Part shown: positions 14,792 through 15,660 of the stretch, in pieces | How the letters are laid out: the number at the start of each line of letters is the position of its first letter | Numbering within the stretch: position 1 is the first letter of the stretch | Assembly: GCA_035567015.1 (NCBI GenBank) | Contig: DATMPQ010000066.1 | Location: 1-15,660, forward strand | Origin: AV133 sp035567015 | GTDB taxonomy: Bacteria > Verrucomicrobiota > Verrucomicrobiia > Chthoniobacterales > UBA10450 | Direction of reading: 5' to 3' | DNA: 15,660 bases | Made by a program: the position numbers and the translations under genes | Notes under the pieces: model-generated | What the model was told of the DNA's origin: nothing | The model's input: the letters and a program-made list of their open reading frames with translations, nothing else | Database searches by the model: none

Positions 14792-14862
14792 CTGTAGAGG
14801 CAGCCGTGCCGGCTGCGACATTTTCGTTCTTGCAGGCGACACGCCTGCCATCACAGCCGGCA
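14792..14862 (+). repeat. REP-like element between regulator and kinase
   Basis: The element starts with CTGTAG (14792-14797). Stem 1 is GCAGCCG / CGGCTGC (14800-14806 and 14810-14816) with a 3-nt loop. Stem 2 is GCAGGCG / CGCCTGC (14832-14838 and 14842-14848) with a 3-nt loop. In addition TGCCGGCTG (14807-14815) pairs with CAGCCGGCA (14854-14862), enclosing stem 2, so two mutually exclusive folds exist. It covers 71 of the 73 bases between the regulator stop and the kinase start. The tag and 3-nt loops match the element at 553-606. Confidence 0.65.
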
Positions 14863-14863
14863 A

Positions 14864-15660
14864 ATGAACCGTCCGCCGAAACATCGACATCGCCTTTCGC
14901 ACGAGACTCGCCTGACTTGGCTCACTTTTGGAGCCGTTGCCCCGGCCGCCGCTGTCGCCCTTATCATTCTCTGGTCTGGCGATTACAGCGCAAAGGTGCA
15001 GTGGACGCTGACCATCTTCATCTTCGGTTGTTTTGTAGGATTCATCTCCAGCGCGCGCGAGCACCTTATCCGTCCGCTGCAAACGATGACGAATCTCTTG
15101 GCAGCCTTACGGGAGGGAGATTATTCAATTCGCGCACGCGGTGCTCGCGAAAATGATGCGCTTGGCGAGGCACTCCTCGAAGTTAATTTGCTTGGCGAAA
15201 CGCTGCGTGTGCAGCGCCTCGGGGCGTTCGAAGCGACCGCGCTGCTTCGCACGATCATGGCCGAAATCGATGTCGGCGTGTTCACGTTCGATCCCGACCG
15301 GCGTTTGCGTCTGTTGAATCGCGCCGGCGAACATTTGCTCGGGCGGCCAATGGACAAATTGCTCGGACGAAGCGCTCAGGAGCTCGGGCTTGCGGTTTGT
15401 TTGGATTCGAATGAAGACGCGCCGCTCACGCTCGCGTTTCCGGGAGGTTCGGGACGTTGGGGCGTGCGGCGAAGTACATTTCGCGAGCGCGGTTTGCCCC
15501 ATGAACTGCTCGTGCTGACCGATCTCAGCCGAACATTGCGTGAGGAAGAGCGCCGCGCCTGGCAGCGTCTTGTCCGCGTGCTCGGCCACGAGATGAATAA
15601 TTCATTGGCGCCGATAAAATCCATTGCCGCAAGTTTGGAAGCATTACTGCGCCGCCAGCC
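14864..15660 (+). CDS. membrane histidine kinase, NtrY-like, 3' end missing
   Basis: This is 265 residues of a sensor kinase that continues past the window. After a basic start (MNRPPKHRHRL), two TM helices (about 17-38 and 46-64) are separated by only a few residues, so there is almost no periplasmic sensor. A HAMP-like linker (IRPLQTMTNLLAALREGDYSIRARG) and a coiled segment follow. Next is a PAS-like domain (about 125-230, IMAEIDVGVFTFDPDRRLRLLNRAGEHLLG). The dimerisation helix is RVLGHEMNNSLAPIKSIAASL with phosphoacceptor His242. The ATP-binding domain lies beyond the edge. It is the probable partner of the NtrC-type regulator just upstream. ATG 14864 directly follows the REP-like element and has no Shine-Dalgarno site. 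With so little outside the membrane, the signal is probably sensed in the membrane or by the cytoplasmic PAS domain. Confidence 0.94.
   Translation, partial: MNRPPKHRHRLSHETRLTWLTFGAVAPAAAVALIILWSGDYSAKVQWTLTIFIFGCFVGFISSAREHLIRPLQTMTNLLAALREGDYSIRARGARENDALGEALLEVNLLGETLRVQRLGAFEATALLRTIMAEIDVGVFTFDPDRRLRLLNRAGEHLLGRPMDKLLGRSAQELGLAVCLDSNEDAPLTLAFPGGSGRWGVRRSTFRERGLPHELLVLTDLSRTLREEERRAWQRLVRVLGHEMNNSLAPIKSIAASLEALLRRQ

Noticed and set aside
1..15660. CRISPR array, tRNA, rRNA or insertion sequence
   Set aside because: I saw no regularly spaced repeats, no tRNA-like cloverleaf and no transposase reading frame on either strand; only the short palindromic elements listed above are present.

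Overview
The window looks like chromosome of a soil-type Verrucomicrobiota (Chthoniobacterales/Spartobacteria-like), with Acidobacteriota as the main alternative. The pointers are a PEP-CTERM exosortase substrate, tandem ADOP-type permeases (a family first named in Acidobacteria), moderately GC-rich coding DNA with few Shine-Dalgarno sites, and short CTGTAG-tagged GC-rich hairpins between genes. The assignment is inference; no rRNA or other taxonomic marker is present.

Left part (1-2961): the 3' end of a secreted PEP-CTERM protein (+) converges on an MBL-fold hydrolase of the NAPE-PLD/UlaG-like type (-), with REP-like hairpins in the 51-bp gap. A mostly non-coding stretch follows, with a long imperfect inverted repeat (1718-1791) and a doubtful 78-aa ORF. 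Then comes an exported TPR-like protein (2119-2961).

Central and right part (about 3095-15660): this appears to be one regulated locus. A near-perfect sigma-54 promoter (TGGCAC-N5-TTGCA, 3199-3214) lies about 30 bp upstream of a 71-aa single-TM protein whose short exported tail carries a c-type heme motif (CVACH). Four ADOP-type ABC permeases of 806-821 aa follow head to tail, with 3-9 bp between them. Then come a sigma-54-dependent NtrC-type response regulator and an NtrY-like membrane histidine kinase, which runs off the window. No ABC ATPase or membrane-fusion protein is visible; either may lie beyond the right edge.

Proposed circuit (inference): the kinase phosphorylates the regulator, which binds the GGAAC/GTTCC half-sites at 3095-3140 and activates the sigma-54 promoter. 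That would drive the CxxCH protein and the permeases, and by read-through the regulator and kinase as well. A REP-like element occupies almost all of the gap between regulator and kinase and may tune their relative expression.
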